From: Lampris incognitus
Taxonomy: Eukaryota > Chordata > Actinopteri > Lampriformes > Lampridae
DNA: 64,000 nt
Assembly: GCF_029633865.1 (NCBI RefSeq)
Contig: NC_079214.1
Location: forward strand, 34,457,095-34,521,094
Direction of reading: 5' to 3'
In this document: positions 21,901 through 32,002 of the stretch, one piece after another
How the letters are laid out: each line of letters starts with the position of its first letter
Numbering within the stretch: the stretch's first letter is position 1
Notes under the pieces: model-generated
Told to the model about the DNA's origin: nothing
What the model saw: the letters and a program-made list of their open reading frames with translations, nothing else
Databases searched by the model: none
Translations under genes and position numbers: made by a program

Positions 21901-24900
21901 CCTGACGGGATACCCGGAAAGGTGCTCAGAGCATGCTGCCACAAACTCTCTGGTGTCTTTAGCAACATCTTCAACCTATCCCTCTCGCAGGCCTCGGTCC
22001 ACACCCCTCTGAAATCAGCAACTATCATCCCGGTCCCTAAGAAACCATCCTCAAACAGCCTAGCAGACTACAGACCAGTAGCCCTCACCCCTCTGGTTAT
22101 GAAGTGTTTTGAGAGACTAGTACTCAAACATATACAAACCAGTGTCCCTCCTTCCCTGGCCCCCCATTAGTTCGCATTCAGGCCAAACAGATCCACAGAA
22201 GACGCATTGTCCACCACCTTTCACGCTGCCTTGAGCCATCTCGAACAGAGGAACAGCTACGTCAGGATGCTCTTTGTGGACTACAGCTCCGCCTTTAACA
22301 CAATCATTCCTGACATCCTGATAAACAAACTGCTGACCCTCGGCCTCCCCCCGTCTACTTGCAGCTGGATCAAGAACTTTCTAACAAACCGCCCACAGTC
22401 AGTCAGAGTTGGTCCCCACCTCTCCTCCACCATCTCACTCAGCACTGGCTCACCGCAGGGTTGCGTGTTGAGCCCCCCCCTCTACTCACTGTACACCTTC
22501 GACTGTTTACCAGCTTTCCCTTCAAACTCCATCATAAAATTAGCTGACGACACCACTGTGGTCGGGCTCATAACAGGCAGTGACGAGTCCACTTACCGAC
22601 AGGAAGTCCAGAATCTGTCTTAGTGGTGCTCTGTAAATAACCTAATTTTAAACCCCACAAAAACAAAAGAACTCGTAATTGACTTCAGAAAACACAACCC
22701 CCCCCCCCCAAGCCTCTCTCCATAAATGGTGAATGTGTGGAGAGAGTCCACTCATTTAAATTCCTGGGTATCCACGTTACGGACTGTCTTTCATGGTCAA
22801 CAAACACCATGGCAGTGGTCAAAAAGGCACAGCAGCGGCTACATTTCCTGAGGTTACTCAGGAAAAACAACATGAGCGTGAAGCTGCTGGTGTCCTTTTA
22901 CAGATCCACAATCGAGAGCATCCTCACATACTGCATGCCGGTGTGGTTTGCTGGTTGCTCCACTGCAGACAAAAAGGCTCTCCAGAGAATCACCAGGACA
23001 GCAGAAAAAATAATTTGTTGCCCCCTCCCTCCTCTTTCAGACATTGCCCACAGCCGGACCCTCTCAAGAGCCAAAAGCATCATCAAGGACAATTCACACC
23101 CCGGCAACCACCTGTTTGAAATATTACCCTCTGGCAGGCGCTTCAGGTCCATCAGATCCAAAACCACCAGATTCACCAATAGCTTTTTCCCAAACGCAAT
23201 AATCGCGTTAAACAAACATAGTTAAACCTCTCACAGCCACCTCTCGCACTTTAATGCCTGCACTTTATCCCATTGCTGCTCTTTTATTAAGCTTGTCTTG
23301 CTATTGTGTACTTTATTCCATTGCTGTTTTATCCCATTGCTTTTTTTTAATCATTCTTGTCTTTTTAATCTGCTTTTTTTATTTTATTGTTGCACCACAG
23401 TGGAGTTGTACTCCCAGTTTCGTTGTATTAAAAAGTATGATGACAATAAAGGCATTCAATGTTGTCCTCCAGCAACTGGCCGGCACCAACTTCACTACCA
23501 CCAGCCCGCGATGCAGCGAGGTCTTCTCTTCTCCCGATGCTGCAATCTGAGCTGATGGTTTTCTTTTTGACATGCCTTTCGATCGCCAGGCCTGTGTCTC
23601 TTTCTGATGCCGGGTCAACTGTATGGGCCCCCACTGTGGGAATATGCTGCCCACTACCTGGGTTCCCCGGCACAGAGACATACACAGATCATAAATGATG
23701 GCACAACAGCCCATTTATTAAAACAAGGATTTAAAAACACCAGTGTTAAAACCATATGAAAAGACTAAAAACAAACGTTCATGAAAAGTCTCTTCAATAG
23801 AGAGAGAGAGAGCTCTGGCTCTGGCACCCTCATTTGGGATGTGGAACCAATTTATCTGTCCTGAGTTAATTAGACCAACTCAGGACAGCTGATCCACACC
23901 GCACTCTGCCACAGCTGTATTTTCCCCTGTGTTGTACTACTCATTCTCACATATAGTGACTGTGCTAGAATGGTAGGGGATAGTGATATAGCTGGCTAAT
24001 TTTCTTGAATATCAAATATCTGCAAGCTATTAGATATCTGTTAAGGCCTACAAATTTATTATGTGGGTGGATTTTAATGGTAATTGAATCTTATTTTGAA
24101 GGTTTGGCTACCAAATCAATACAGGTACCATGCCTGCCATTTTGAAGTGGTTCCTTCATTGGGAGACCATACTGCTTTTGATGCCACTGTACGGGTAGAT
24201 GTTGGCACTGTGGAACAGGCCCAGGAGTGGCTGATCAAATTAAAAGAATCATCGGGGGTGACATGGAGGGTGGATGTTACCCGACCTAGGTTGGGACGCC
24301 GTGTGCTATTAAAGGTAAGAGTCAACATTTCTTCAGGTAACTTGTCATTAACCCTTTTCCTTTGGGGCACACTGCAGTTAATTTACTATATTTTGCTCAG
24401 GCAAGTTACAAGTGCCAGCGCAGGGTGAATGTAAAAGCTGCAAACAGCAGGACATCCACTAAAAACACCTGCTGTCCAGCGAAGATTCATATCCTGTTGA
24501 AGTGTGCTAGTGGGCAAATGAGCAAGTGAGTTTATTGATCCACTAACTCATAATGTTTTTGCTTCTTAGACACAATATTGATATTACTGATATATTGATA
24601 TATGTCATAGGACCAAAGACCCACACATGCCCGACTTTCCATTTGAGGTGCGGATAGTGAATCGGCACAATCATAATTTATATGTTGCTGATGCCCTCCG
24701 CCACCGAGATGTGGGAGAGAAGGCGAAAGAAATCTTGACAGGGCTATTTGAAATTGGCCACAGTCCCACTTCTGCCCTGGCAGTACTTAAACATGATCTG
24801 CAGATGGAATATGGAGAAAGGTTTTTGTATGCCTCAGCAAACAGGGAGATATGCCCAGACCTTCCCTATGTGTAAAGGTGGGCATCACATCTGGACACAC

Positions 24901-25426
24901 TTTCAAGTGACTACCACCAACTACATTTGTAAAGTAAAGAGTGTAATATGTTCAATGAATGGAATTACAGTATATTATGCAGTATATGTAAGCATGAAAC
25001 ATACTGAGTTAACAGAAAGTATCCTAATGTACTATGGCTGTCTTTTCTAGACTGTTCCACAAGGTATGTAGGGCAGAATACGGGGCTCAAAAATCTCTTG
25101 TGGAGGACATGATAGAGGACTTGAAAAGACGCGGCCAGGATCCCATCTTCTCTGCAGGGCTAATAGCAATGGCTAAGCAGTACCACCTCCTGAAGGCCAA
25201 CCCCTCCAAACTGCTGTCAGCCATCCACACTTTTGGAAAGTCTTGCAACCTGACAAGCAAAAGAGCTGCCACATTAAGGCGGGCTGCCAGACGTCAAGCC
25301 ACCGCTGTGGCACACAGGAAGTTGGGTGCTGGCTCAAAGAGGCAGCATTCAGATGAGCACCCTGTGAAATGTCATAGCCTGAGTACATCAGTGGCTTTCA
25401 GCACCACCCTTGCCAAAAAGCACTAA
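18966..25426 (+). CDS. Seven-exon gene with WRKY-GCM1/FAR1-like zinc domain, transposase-derived
   Basis: Exons: 18966-19000, 19112-19144, 19516-19570, 24102-24314, 24401-24525, 24611-24871 and 25051-25426. All introns are GT-AG and phases match, giving 1098 nt and 365 aa with no internal stop. Residues about 113-190 carry a C-C-H-x-H arrangement: YKCQRR, then NTCCPAK, then NRHNHNLY. This is the pattern of WRKY-GCM1/FAR1-type DNA-binding domains that precede Mutator-like transposases. Residues 190-240 follow with an Ala/Leu-rich helical part ([14 protein letters not shown]). The last exon is basic ([18 protein letters not shown]) and resembles a transposase C-terminal tail. No DDE catalytic or SWIM region lies between exons 6 and 7, whose intron is only 179 bp. 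The product is probably a nuclear DNA-binding protein; function unknown. A CpG-rich region precedes the first ATG. Confidence 0.65.
19559..19776. repeat. 109-bp tandem duplication spanning an exon 3 splice donor
   Basis: Two units, about 19559-19668 and 19669-19776, share CACAG-TGAAGGT-TCAATTTTAG, then CTACTTTGG-like and CGGCACAGAGACACAGACAC blocks. Each unit contains the end of exon 3 (CCACAGTTGAAG or CCACAGCTGAAG) with its donor (GTATCA or GTGTCA), plus about 60 bp of the end of the LTR at 19713-19965. Confidence 0.8.
20215..20628 (+). mobile_element. DANA-like SINE with duplicated head
   Basis: Two tRNA-like heads occur at about 20215-20275 and 20283-20350 (GGTTAGCACTGTTGC, CACAGCAAGAAGGTCCTG, then GGGTTTGAACCCC or GAGTTCGAACCTC). 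The standard body follows once (GTGGGTTTCGTCTGGGTGCTC, TAGGGTTAATACTCCT). Full single-head copies are at 46520-46890 and 48225-48583. Confidence 0.75.
20640..23460 (+). mobile_element. L2-clade LINE, nearly full pol ORF with few breaks
   Basis: The endonuclease part shows [11 protein letters not shown]. Reverse transcriptase shows [58 protein letters not shown] and LADDTTVVG (the FADD box as LADD). The C-terminal part ends [13 protein letters not shown]-like at 23224. The 3' tail has ATGACAATAAAGGCATTC. Breaks are few: a frame shift near 21240, stops at 22168-22170 and 22621-22623, and a 12-C run at 22698-22709. It is inactive but young. The N-terminal start is missing. Confidence 0.85.
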
Positions 25427-25756
25427 TGAACCCCTCCCCAGAGGCAGAACATTGTTCAACAGTGCCCCTCCACCCCCCTCTGTGTTTGTGTCTCGTGTCT
25501 TTCTTTTCTTTCTAACAGTCTTTGTCTCATCTTACTAACATGCCACTCGTGGCCTGTACCTTGGTATGTTGAGTGGGCTTTATACCAAATCAGGCCTCAA
25601 GGTGTGTCTTGTGTCAAATGTTGAAACCTAGAAATTATGTTCCTGTCCCTCAAATCTGCGTGCACAAGTGCATATTATTACTTCTTTTTTTTACCGGAAA
25701 CCACATGCAAAAACAAACTTATGAGTAATCGCCACCACATCAAAACATAATAGACA

Positions 25757-25762
25757 ATAAAG
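25757..25762 (+). promoter_or_regulatory. Polyadenylation signal AATAAA
   Basis: Lies 331 bases after the stop of the seven-exon gene and is followed by TTTTCTATTCC. A second candidate, AATAAAG, is near 26138. Confidence 0.55.
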
Positions 25763-25799
25763 GTTTTCTATTCCATACAAGTAGCGATTTTAATGCAAT

Positions 25800-26861
25800 T
25801 CTTTCCTCAGGCTTCTCGGTCAAGCTTGTTTGGACAGTCAGGTTGCAGAAGTGCAGCACAATTCCTCGTCATATTCCTATGACCCCCCTGCCTCTTTCCT
25901 GTTTAATATCTGTATAATTATTAGTGATTATAGATAGCGATCCAATGAATTACCTGTCCCTATTTTTAATTGTCCCCATATTTATTCAAATTGCCCCAAT
26001 TATTTAAGACCTATTTTTGGTAATAATTTCAGACAATAATATCTAATGTTTACTTACAGTAGGCTTTGTCTTAGGTGGTGCCAGGAGCTAATTGGAGGAC
26101 TTGCCAGATCTATGACATCTTTAATTTATGCAGGATAATAAAGCTGTTGTATGTTGTATATTTCTTTGAGTCTCCTTTAATCCACTAAATTATAAATGTA
26201 CAATGCAGACAACCAATTGCATAATGTAGCGAGGACTCCCTGTCTTCCTGTCTCTTTCTCTCCTCCTTTGGAATTTCCCCAGAGATAAGTAAGCATTCTT
26301 TTCATGTACTAATTGGGTTTGCAAAGTGGCCTTCATCCCTTCCCACATAAAGGTGGTAAATTGACATCAACCAGACCAGAGGACCTTCCAAAGGAATCAT
26401 GTTTTTGACGTGATGATCCAGTTTATATAGCAGGACACGAGAACACGTAATGTTCTAACAGTGAAGATAACCTTTTCAGGTTATCGTCACCGTTGATCAT
26501 AAGGAGTTAATCCCATCTCCCCCAAGAGAATAACTTTTTCACAGAAGAGGAAAGAATTTTCTCATCTCATCATTGGTGAATAAGGGAGTTGTGTATTCGA
26601 GGTTAAACATGTTTTCTCTTAGGACAATGACTTGAATTAATCAAGTGGAGTTTCATTCTCTCCTCTCGGTCTCTCCCTGACTCTAACAAACTTATCCACA
26701 CACAAACGAGCAAATTACATCCTCAAAAAACCCTCTCTGTAATGTGCCAGAGGTTGGTGACCTTATATGAGGTCATAAATAAAAACTTCACTTGGAGAGC
26801 CTTAAACGTAACTCTTTGATTCTGTGCGTGTCTAAATTGATATGAATTAATCGTTTAACCC
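25800..26861. other. No gene seen
   Basis: Non-coding sequence downstream of the seven-exon gene. An imperfect inverted repeat (AACCTTTTCAGGTT, 26469-26482) is present. No exon or known repeat was recognised. Confidence 0.4.
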
Positions 26862-26990
26862 TAGGGATGCATGATGATATCGGCACGTCATCAGTGTCGA
26901 CAGATAAAGGCTTTAAAATGAAATATCGGCATCGACCCGAAATGCCAATATGACAGGCCGATAAGATGATGCTTTAGTTATGCGCACGCG
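26862..26990 (+). mobile_element. hAT-like DNA transposon end
   Basis: Starts CTAGGGATGCATGATGATAT, followed by ATCGGCATCGA words. It is the opposite-orientation partner of 5889-6000. No transposase is next to it. Confidence 0.5.
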
Positions 26991-27049
26991 ACGCAAACCG
27001 TTGACCAGTCAACGCATTATGTAGGCAGGGCGCATAGCCACAGATTTAC

Positions 27050-27425
27050 GTTTTTGCCCGTGGGTTTAACGCCGTTCGTTTGGACCCAATCGCAGAGAAG
27101 AGGCAGTTGGTAAGTACTAAGCCACTTTACTGGACTTCAGCAAACACACAACCAAAAAAACCACTGCCAAACAGGGCAGGCAAAAATGCAAACAAGACTA
27201 GACATAAAATACTAAACTAAGGAAACACACTCACACAGAGAAGGCAGACGAGGGTTCAGGCGACACGGGCTTCCGCAGACCGACGCTAAGCTTCTCCAAG
27301 ACTCGACCACGTATGTCTGCAAAGAATCCGGTCAAATAGTCCCCAGCACAGGTGCGCCTAATCACAGGCCAATCAAGGGCAGGTGCCACTCATACTGGCC
27401 GACAGGGAGATGTCACACCTGTTGG
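27050..27425 (-). mobile_element. LTR-like fragment
   Basis: Contains the GTTTGGACCCAATCGCAGAG block, an ACTTTACTGGA stretch and AGCACAGGTGCGCCTAATCA, words that occur in LTRs of fish gypsy elements. No paired LTR, primer site or coding part was seen, so it may be a solo LTR. Confidence 0.35.
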
Positions 27426-27922
27426 CTGCGGATCCTCTGGCCATTGATCGTGTCAGTGGATGCCCAAGTTGAGTGAATAACACCAAGGTGATGATTGTCA
27501 CAAAATCACTTATTGCACTTGCTCTAGTAACAACCTTGATGTAGGCTTACTAGGCTGCTGTCGTGGACTAGACTGTCGTGGACTATAACGGACCACACCA
27601 TACCAGCACACAGTCTTGTTTATTTCTTTAGTCATTTATTTTTTTATCGGCCCTCCCCATGGGTGCTCAATCTTTTTGGTGGGTGCTTGAGCACAGGGGC
27701 ACCCGCGGGATTGGCGCCTATGGCGAGGTGGAGCAGCTGCTACACCAACTGGTTGTATGCCAGCCATGATTTTTGAGGAGATTTCAAGTAGGCTACTTTG
27801 GGAAACTGGTAAGTGGCAAATGCTTACTAAAACGTTTTAATGAATGGATAGACATTGATTTGATTTATTTTAATGAATGGAAAAAACCCACAAGTTTTCA
27901 TTGCTGCGTCGCATTGCCTCTG

Positions 27923-28640
27923 GTACCATTTCATCTCATCATCAGCCGCTTCTCTGGGGTCGGGTCGCAGTGGCAGCAAGCTAAGTAGGGCACTCCAGAC
28001 ATCCCTTCCCCCTGCAACGCCCTCCAGCTCCTCCTGGGGATCCCAAGACATTCCCAGGCCAGATTGGACATGTAGTCTCTCCTGCGAGTTTTGGGTCTAC
28101 CCCAGGGTATCCTTCCAGTTGAACGTGCCCGGAAAACCTCCAAAGGAAGACGCCCAGGAGGCATTCTAATTAGATGCCCTAACCACCTCAACTGGCTCCT
28201 TTTTGACATGAAGGAGCAGCGACTCTACTCCGAGCTCCCTCCGGATGTCCAAGCTCCATCTCTAAGGCTGAGCCCAGACACCCTATGGAGGAAACTCATT
28301 TCAGCCGCTTGTATCCACGATCTCACCCTTTCAGTCACTACCCAAAGCTCATGACCATAGGTAAGGGTTGCAATGAAGACTGACTGGTAAATTGAGAGCT
28401 TTGCCTTCCGGCTCAGCTCCCTCTTCACCACAACGGTCCGGTACAACGTCCACATTACTGCTGATGCTGCACCAATCTGCCTGTCAATCTCCCACTCCAT
28501 CCTACCCGCACTTGTGAACAAGACCCCAGGATAATTGAACTCCTTCACTTGAGGCAACAACTCATCCCCAACCCGGAGGGAGCAATCCACCATTTTCCGG
28601 TAGAGATCCATGGCCTCACTGATCAGCCACTACTACACTA
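27923..28640 (-). mobile_element. Rex3/RTE-like LINE 3' fragment
   Basis: Two minus-strand frames, 28611-28225 and 28209-27931, give the end of the reverse transcriptase region (LPQVKEFNYPGVLFTSAGRM, TYGHELWVVTERVRSW, SQLRWLGHLIRMPPGRLP). A frame break lies between them near 28215. The 3' end is the GATGATGAGATGAAA tail. The 5' part, including the catalytic RT motifs, is missing. Confidence 0.8.
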
Positions 28641-28649
28641 ATCCGCTAC

Positions 28650-29480
28650 ACTGAATAGTCAAAACATTAAAACCACCTGCCTAATATTGTGTGGGTCCCC
28701 CTCGTGCCGCCAAAACAGCTCTGACCCATCAAAGCATGGACTCCACAAGACCTCTGAAGGTGTCCTCTGGTATCTGGCACCAAGATGTTCGCAGCAGATC
28801 CTTAATGTCCTGTAAGTTGCGAGGTGGGGCCTCCATAGATCTGACTTGTTTTTCCAGAACATCCCACAGATGCTTGATGGGATTGAGATCCAGGCAATTT
28901 GGAGGCCAAGGCAACACTTTGAACTTTTTGTCATGTTCCTCAAACCATTCCTGAACAATGTGTGCAGTGTAGCAGGGCGTATTATCCTGCTGCATTATCC
29001 ACTGCCATCAGGAAATACCATTGCCATGAAGGGGTGTACTTGGTCTGCAACGATGTTTAGGTAGGTGGTATGTGTCAAAGAAACATCCACATGAATGCGA
29101 GGACCCAAGGTTTTCTAGCAGAACATTGCCCAAAGTGTCACACTGCCTCCGCCGACTTGCCTTCTTCCCATAGTGCATACTGGTGCCATCTCTTCCCCTG
29201 GAAAATGACTCACACACACCTGGCCATCCACCTGATGTAAAAGAAATTGTGATTCATCAGACCAGGCCACCTTCTTCTATTGCTCCATGGTCCAGTTTTG
29301 ACGCTTGCATGCCCATTGTAGGTACTTTTGGCAGTGGACAGGGGTCATCATGGGCACTCTGACCGGTCTGCAGCTACACAGCCCCCATATGCATGGGGCT
29401 GTGTTAGACTATGATAGATACTAGGCTATGATAGACAGATGTCAAAACACTGTGTGTTCTGACACCTGTCTGTCATAGCC
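28650..29480 (-). pseudogene. Tc1-like transposon remnant with transposase fragment
   Basis: The open frame 28995-28729 reads QQDNTPCYTAHIVQEW, then LPWPPNCLDLNPIKHLWDVL, the catalytic C-terminal part of a Tc1 transposase. Upstream on the minus strand, 29000-29400 continues in broken frames (GRDGTSMHYGKKA). The terminal sequence near 28656-28700 has CAAAACATTAAAACCACCTG. The other end is replaced by the inverted duplication at 29424-29480 and the BEL/Pao LTR. Confidence 0.75.
29424..29480. repeat. 27-bp imperfect inverted repeat
   Basis: Arms 29424-29450 and 29454-29480 match in reverse complement with four mismatches around the loop TGT. The right arm is ordinary Tc1 sequence, so the left arm appears to be an inverted copy of it. 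Confidence 0.75.
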
Positions 29481-29853
29481 AGCATTAACCATAACAGAGG
29501 TCTAGGGCCTCTACAGATGCGCTGAATAGAGCTGGTGAACACAATGGCGGTGTGACTCCGATTACAGAATCACGAAGGCAGCACTTCAGTTTGAGGACAT
29601 TTATTTGAAGAAGAATGTGCTTGTCTACGGTAAAATACAATACAACATCTATATTAATAAACAATAACAATACATGATCAATCATAATCCACATGCACAC
29701 ACAAACATAACACAACATATGCGTTGGCGTGAGGCATGGTGGCAGACAGAACATAGCTAACGCCCAACTAAGCTAACCAGCATGGCATAGCTAACAGCAT
29801 CTCACCAGCAGAGAGAATCAACAGCAACAAAAAACGGATTTATATAAACATAT

Positions 29854-30284
29854 TGTAACGTGCATGGATTAGAAGACACGCTGGCCGCTGGCTCGCGGGT
29901 CTGACCCTTTAGTCTAGCGGTTAGCGATGTCTCCTGCGGTGCGGGCGATACGGGTTCGCTTCCCGGCCGCGGCAGTTCCTGTGGTTGCATTGTCCCCCCC
30001 GAATTCGCTACATTGGTGTCAGAAGTGGGATGGAGCGACCGTAAGGCCATCGGAAGCGTATGCGCCCTGAGGCGTGAAGGAGCTGATACGCTTAAACGCG
30101 GGGACGCGCTTCCCGAAGGAGGGGGGGGTAGTGTAACGTGCATGGATTAGAAGACACGCTGGCCGCTGGCTCGCGGGTCTGACACTTTAGTCTAGCGGTT
30201 AGCGATGTCTGCTGCGGGCGATACGGGTTCGCTTCCCGGCCGCGGCAGTTCCTGTGGTTGCGTTGTCCCCCCGAATTCGCTACA
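29854..30284 (+). mobile_element. Miniature LTR retrotransposon (TRIM) with tRNA-like promoter in each LTR
   Basis: LTR1 is 29854-30012 (159 bp) and LTR2 is 30132-30284 (153 bp). Both start TGTAACGTGC and end TTCGCTACA. They differ by about three substitutions, a 5-base indel and one base in a C run. The 119-bp internal part starts with a primer site (TTGGTGTCAGAAGTGGGA, 30013-30030) complementary to the 3' end of vertebrate tRNA-Leu(CAA), and ends with a polypurine tract (GAAGGAGGGGGGGG). Flanks are ATAT at 29850-29853 and 30285-30288, a 4-bp target duplication. Each LTR holds an A box (TAGTCTAGCGG, 29910-29920 and 30188-30198) and a B box (GGTTCGCTTCC, 29953-29963 and 30226-30236), spaced as in tRNA genes. 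No AATAAA or TATA box is seen in the LTRs, and there is no coding capacity. Confidence 0.85.
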
Positions 30285-30584
30285 ATATTTCCAAGTAAGC
30301 CGCAGTAAATGAAACAGGCACAAATGAAGACATAAATAATCTACTTTCATCTGTCATTGACACACAATTTCCTCGAAATGGAAGCAAGGCAAACCGTAGC
30401 TCACTAGCAGACAGATGGACTGAGACAAGCTGGTTAGAACCAGTTGGAAATCCCCTGGTCAGAACCAGCAAGTCTCTGTATTTCTTAAAGGGCCAGTATC
30501 CTTACCAATAAACTGAAGTGAGTGCACAATACTAGTGATACAAGCGGGAGCCAAACTAAACTCCTCTTCTTAACAAGGGCTTTC

Positions 30585-31199
30585 CTACACAGCTGCCCCC
30601 AAAAGTCTACTTAGACCTTTTAAATGAAACAGGAAAGCCTCCCAGGGGTCCTCTGTATCCGGGAGACTCTGGAGCTGCACCAACCGAGACACAGGGCACA
30701 GGTAAGTTCTGTCCTTCACCTGCACAGCCGCGGTGCAGACACGCCCGTCAGCTCCAGGGCATGTCTGCGTAACCCTCCCAACAGACCAGAGTGCGCAAGG
30801 AAGCTGCAGGTCAACGATGAGGGCCACCTGGCCGACTGACAGTTCCTTGTCATCCTTCCTCCACTTCTGCTTCTTTTGCAGACCCGGTAAGTAGTGGTGA
30901 ATGAAGGTGGACCAGAAATGGTCAGCCAGCACTTGATTTTGTCTCCAGCGACATTTCCCGAGGAGGTCACTGGAGCCATAGACCGCTTGAGGTAGAGATG
31001 AATCACGGCGTCCCATGATGAGGATGTTCGGAGTAATGAGATCTGGATCTGTGACATCTGAGGAGAGGTAGCCCAATGGTTTCGCGTTCATGATACCCTC
31101 CACTTTGATGAGGACTATGCGGAGGAGGGTCTCTTGGACACTGTCTGATCTTTCAAGATGACCTTGGCGGTTTACACTGATTTCACGTCCCTCTCCCAA
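30585..31199 (-). pseudogene. BEL/Pao integrase C-terminal domain
   Basis: A 204-codon frame begins around the end of the integrase core and runs through the conserved C-terminal domain of BEL/Pao polyproteins (GYLSSDVTDPDLITPN, VGQVALIVD, WSVGRVTQTCPGADG). The ATG is internal to the ancestral polyprotein, not a real start. A frame shift near 31190 separates it from the core. Confidence 0.75.
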
Positions 31200-31888
31200 G
31201 TGCCACCAAAGTGAGGTGTGCTCAGCGGGTTGAAGCGGAATGTGATATTCTTCTTGGCCAACTGTTCCTTCAGTCTGGGTGCCATCTCAGTGAAGGCTTC
31301 CTGGAGCTCTCTGTCTCCTCCGACAAAGTTAGTGCGGTTATCGCTGAGAAGCTCGAAAGGTGTATCACGGCGCGAGATGAAGCGTCTCAGAGACATCAGG
31401 AAGGCATCAGAGTCCAAGCTTTCTAGGAGGTCAAGGTGTATGCAATGCGTAGTCATGCACTTGTACATAATCCCTCACCTCTTCCGGCACGCTATCTTGA
31501 TGTGAAATGGCCCGAAGCAGGCTACTCCTGTAGAATAGAACGGGGGCTTGTAGAGACGCAGGCGTGAAGGCGGAGAATCAGCCATCTTGGACACGTCAGG
31601 CTTTGCTCGACACAGCTGACATTCTCGGCAGGAGTGCTGATGCTTGCGGATCGCTTCTCTTTCACGTAGAACCCAGAATTTATGGTGGAGATCAGCGAGT
31701 ACCCTCTCAGGCCCAGGGTGGAGAAGAGTTTGATCATAGTGTTGGATGAGCAGCTTTGTCAGGGGATGGTGTGGATTCAAGACGTTTGGGTGAATGGCGT
31801 CCATCTCCAAGTTCTCGGCTCTGCTCAGCCTACTGCCTACTGTGAGGAGACCTGTAGCCTTGTCATACTCTGGAGATAGAGAGCCCAA
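31172..31888 (-). pseudogene. BEL/Pao integrase zinc-binding and core regions
   Basis: Frame 31888-31475 carries the His/His-Cys/Cys zinc-binding part (LLIQHYDQTLLHPG, then CRECQLC). Frame 31468-31172 carries the catalytic core with DNRTNFVGG and HFGGTWER. A frame break lies near 31470. Confidence 0.75.
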
Positions 31889-32002
31889 GTGACTGTCCGA
31901 GGGAAGCGACCAATCAGACTTGAGAGCCTTGATCTCATCCGGGAATGAGTCCAGCTAGAATGGTACGATGTACCCAAGGGAGTCGTACTGGCAGGCAAGT
32001 AC

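Larger units (their letters stand above)
19713..23913 (-). mobile_element. LTR retrotransposon in intron 3, interrupted by an L2 LINE
   Basis: Two related LTRs, 19713-19965 and 23648-23913, lie in the same minus orientation. Each starts TGTGGCAGAGTG, contains a polyadenylation-like ATAAATG, and ends near GTAGTGACA or GTAGTGGGCA. A polypurine tract (GTGAATGGGGAGGA) precedes the 19965 LTR on the minus strand. Between them are 23460-23647 (element 5' end) and 19966-20140 (element 3' end). The rest is SINE and L2 LINE sequence, so the coding body has been replaced or displaced. It lies wholly in intron 3 of the gene at 18966-25426. Confidence 0.65.

Noticed and set aside
29910-29980. A functional tRNA gene inside the LTR
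   Set aside because: The acceptor stem does not pair convincingly, and position 7 of the B box is C instead of A. Called tRNA-like only.
29802-30143. 113-codon minus-strand frame across the TRIM
   Set aside because: It lies within LTR and primer-site sequence, shows no domain, and is not shared in frame with the second LTR.
29854-30284. Interpretation of the tandem repeats as two tRNA-derived SINEs
   Set aside because: The primer site, the polypurine tract, TG...CA ends and the single flanking ATAT duplication around the pair fit an LTR element better.
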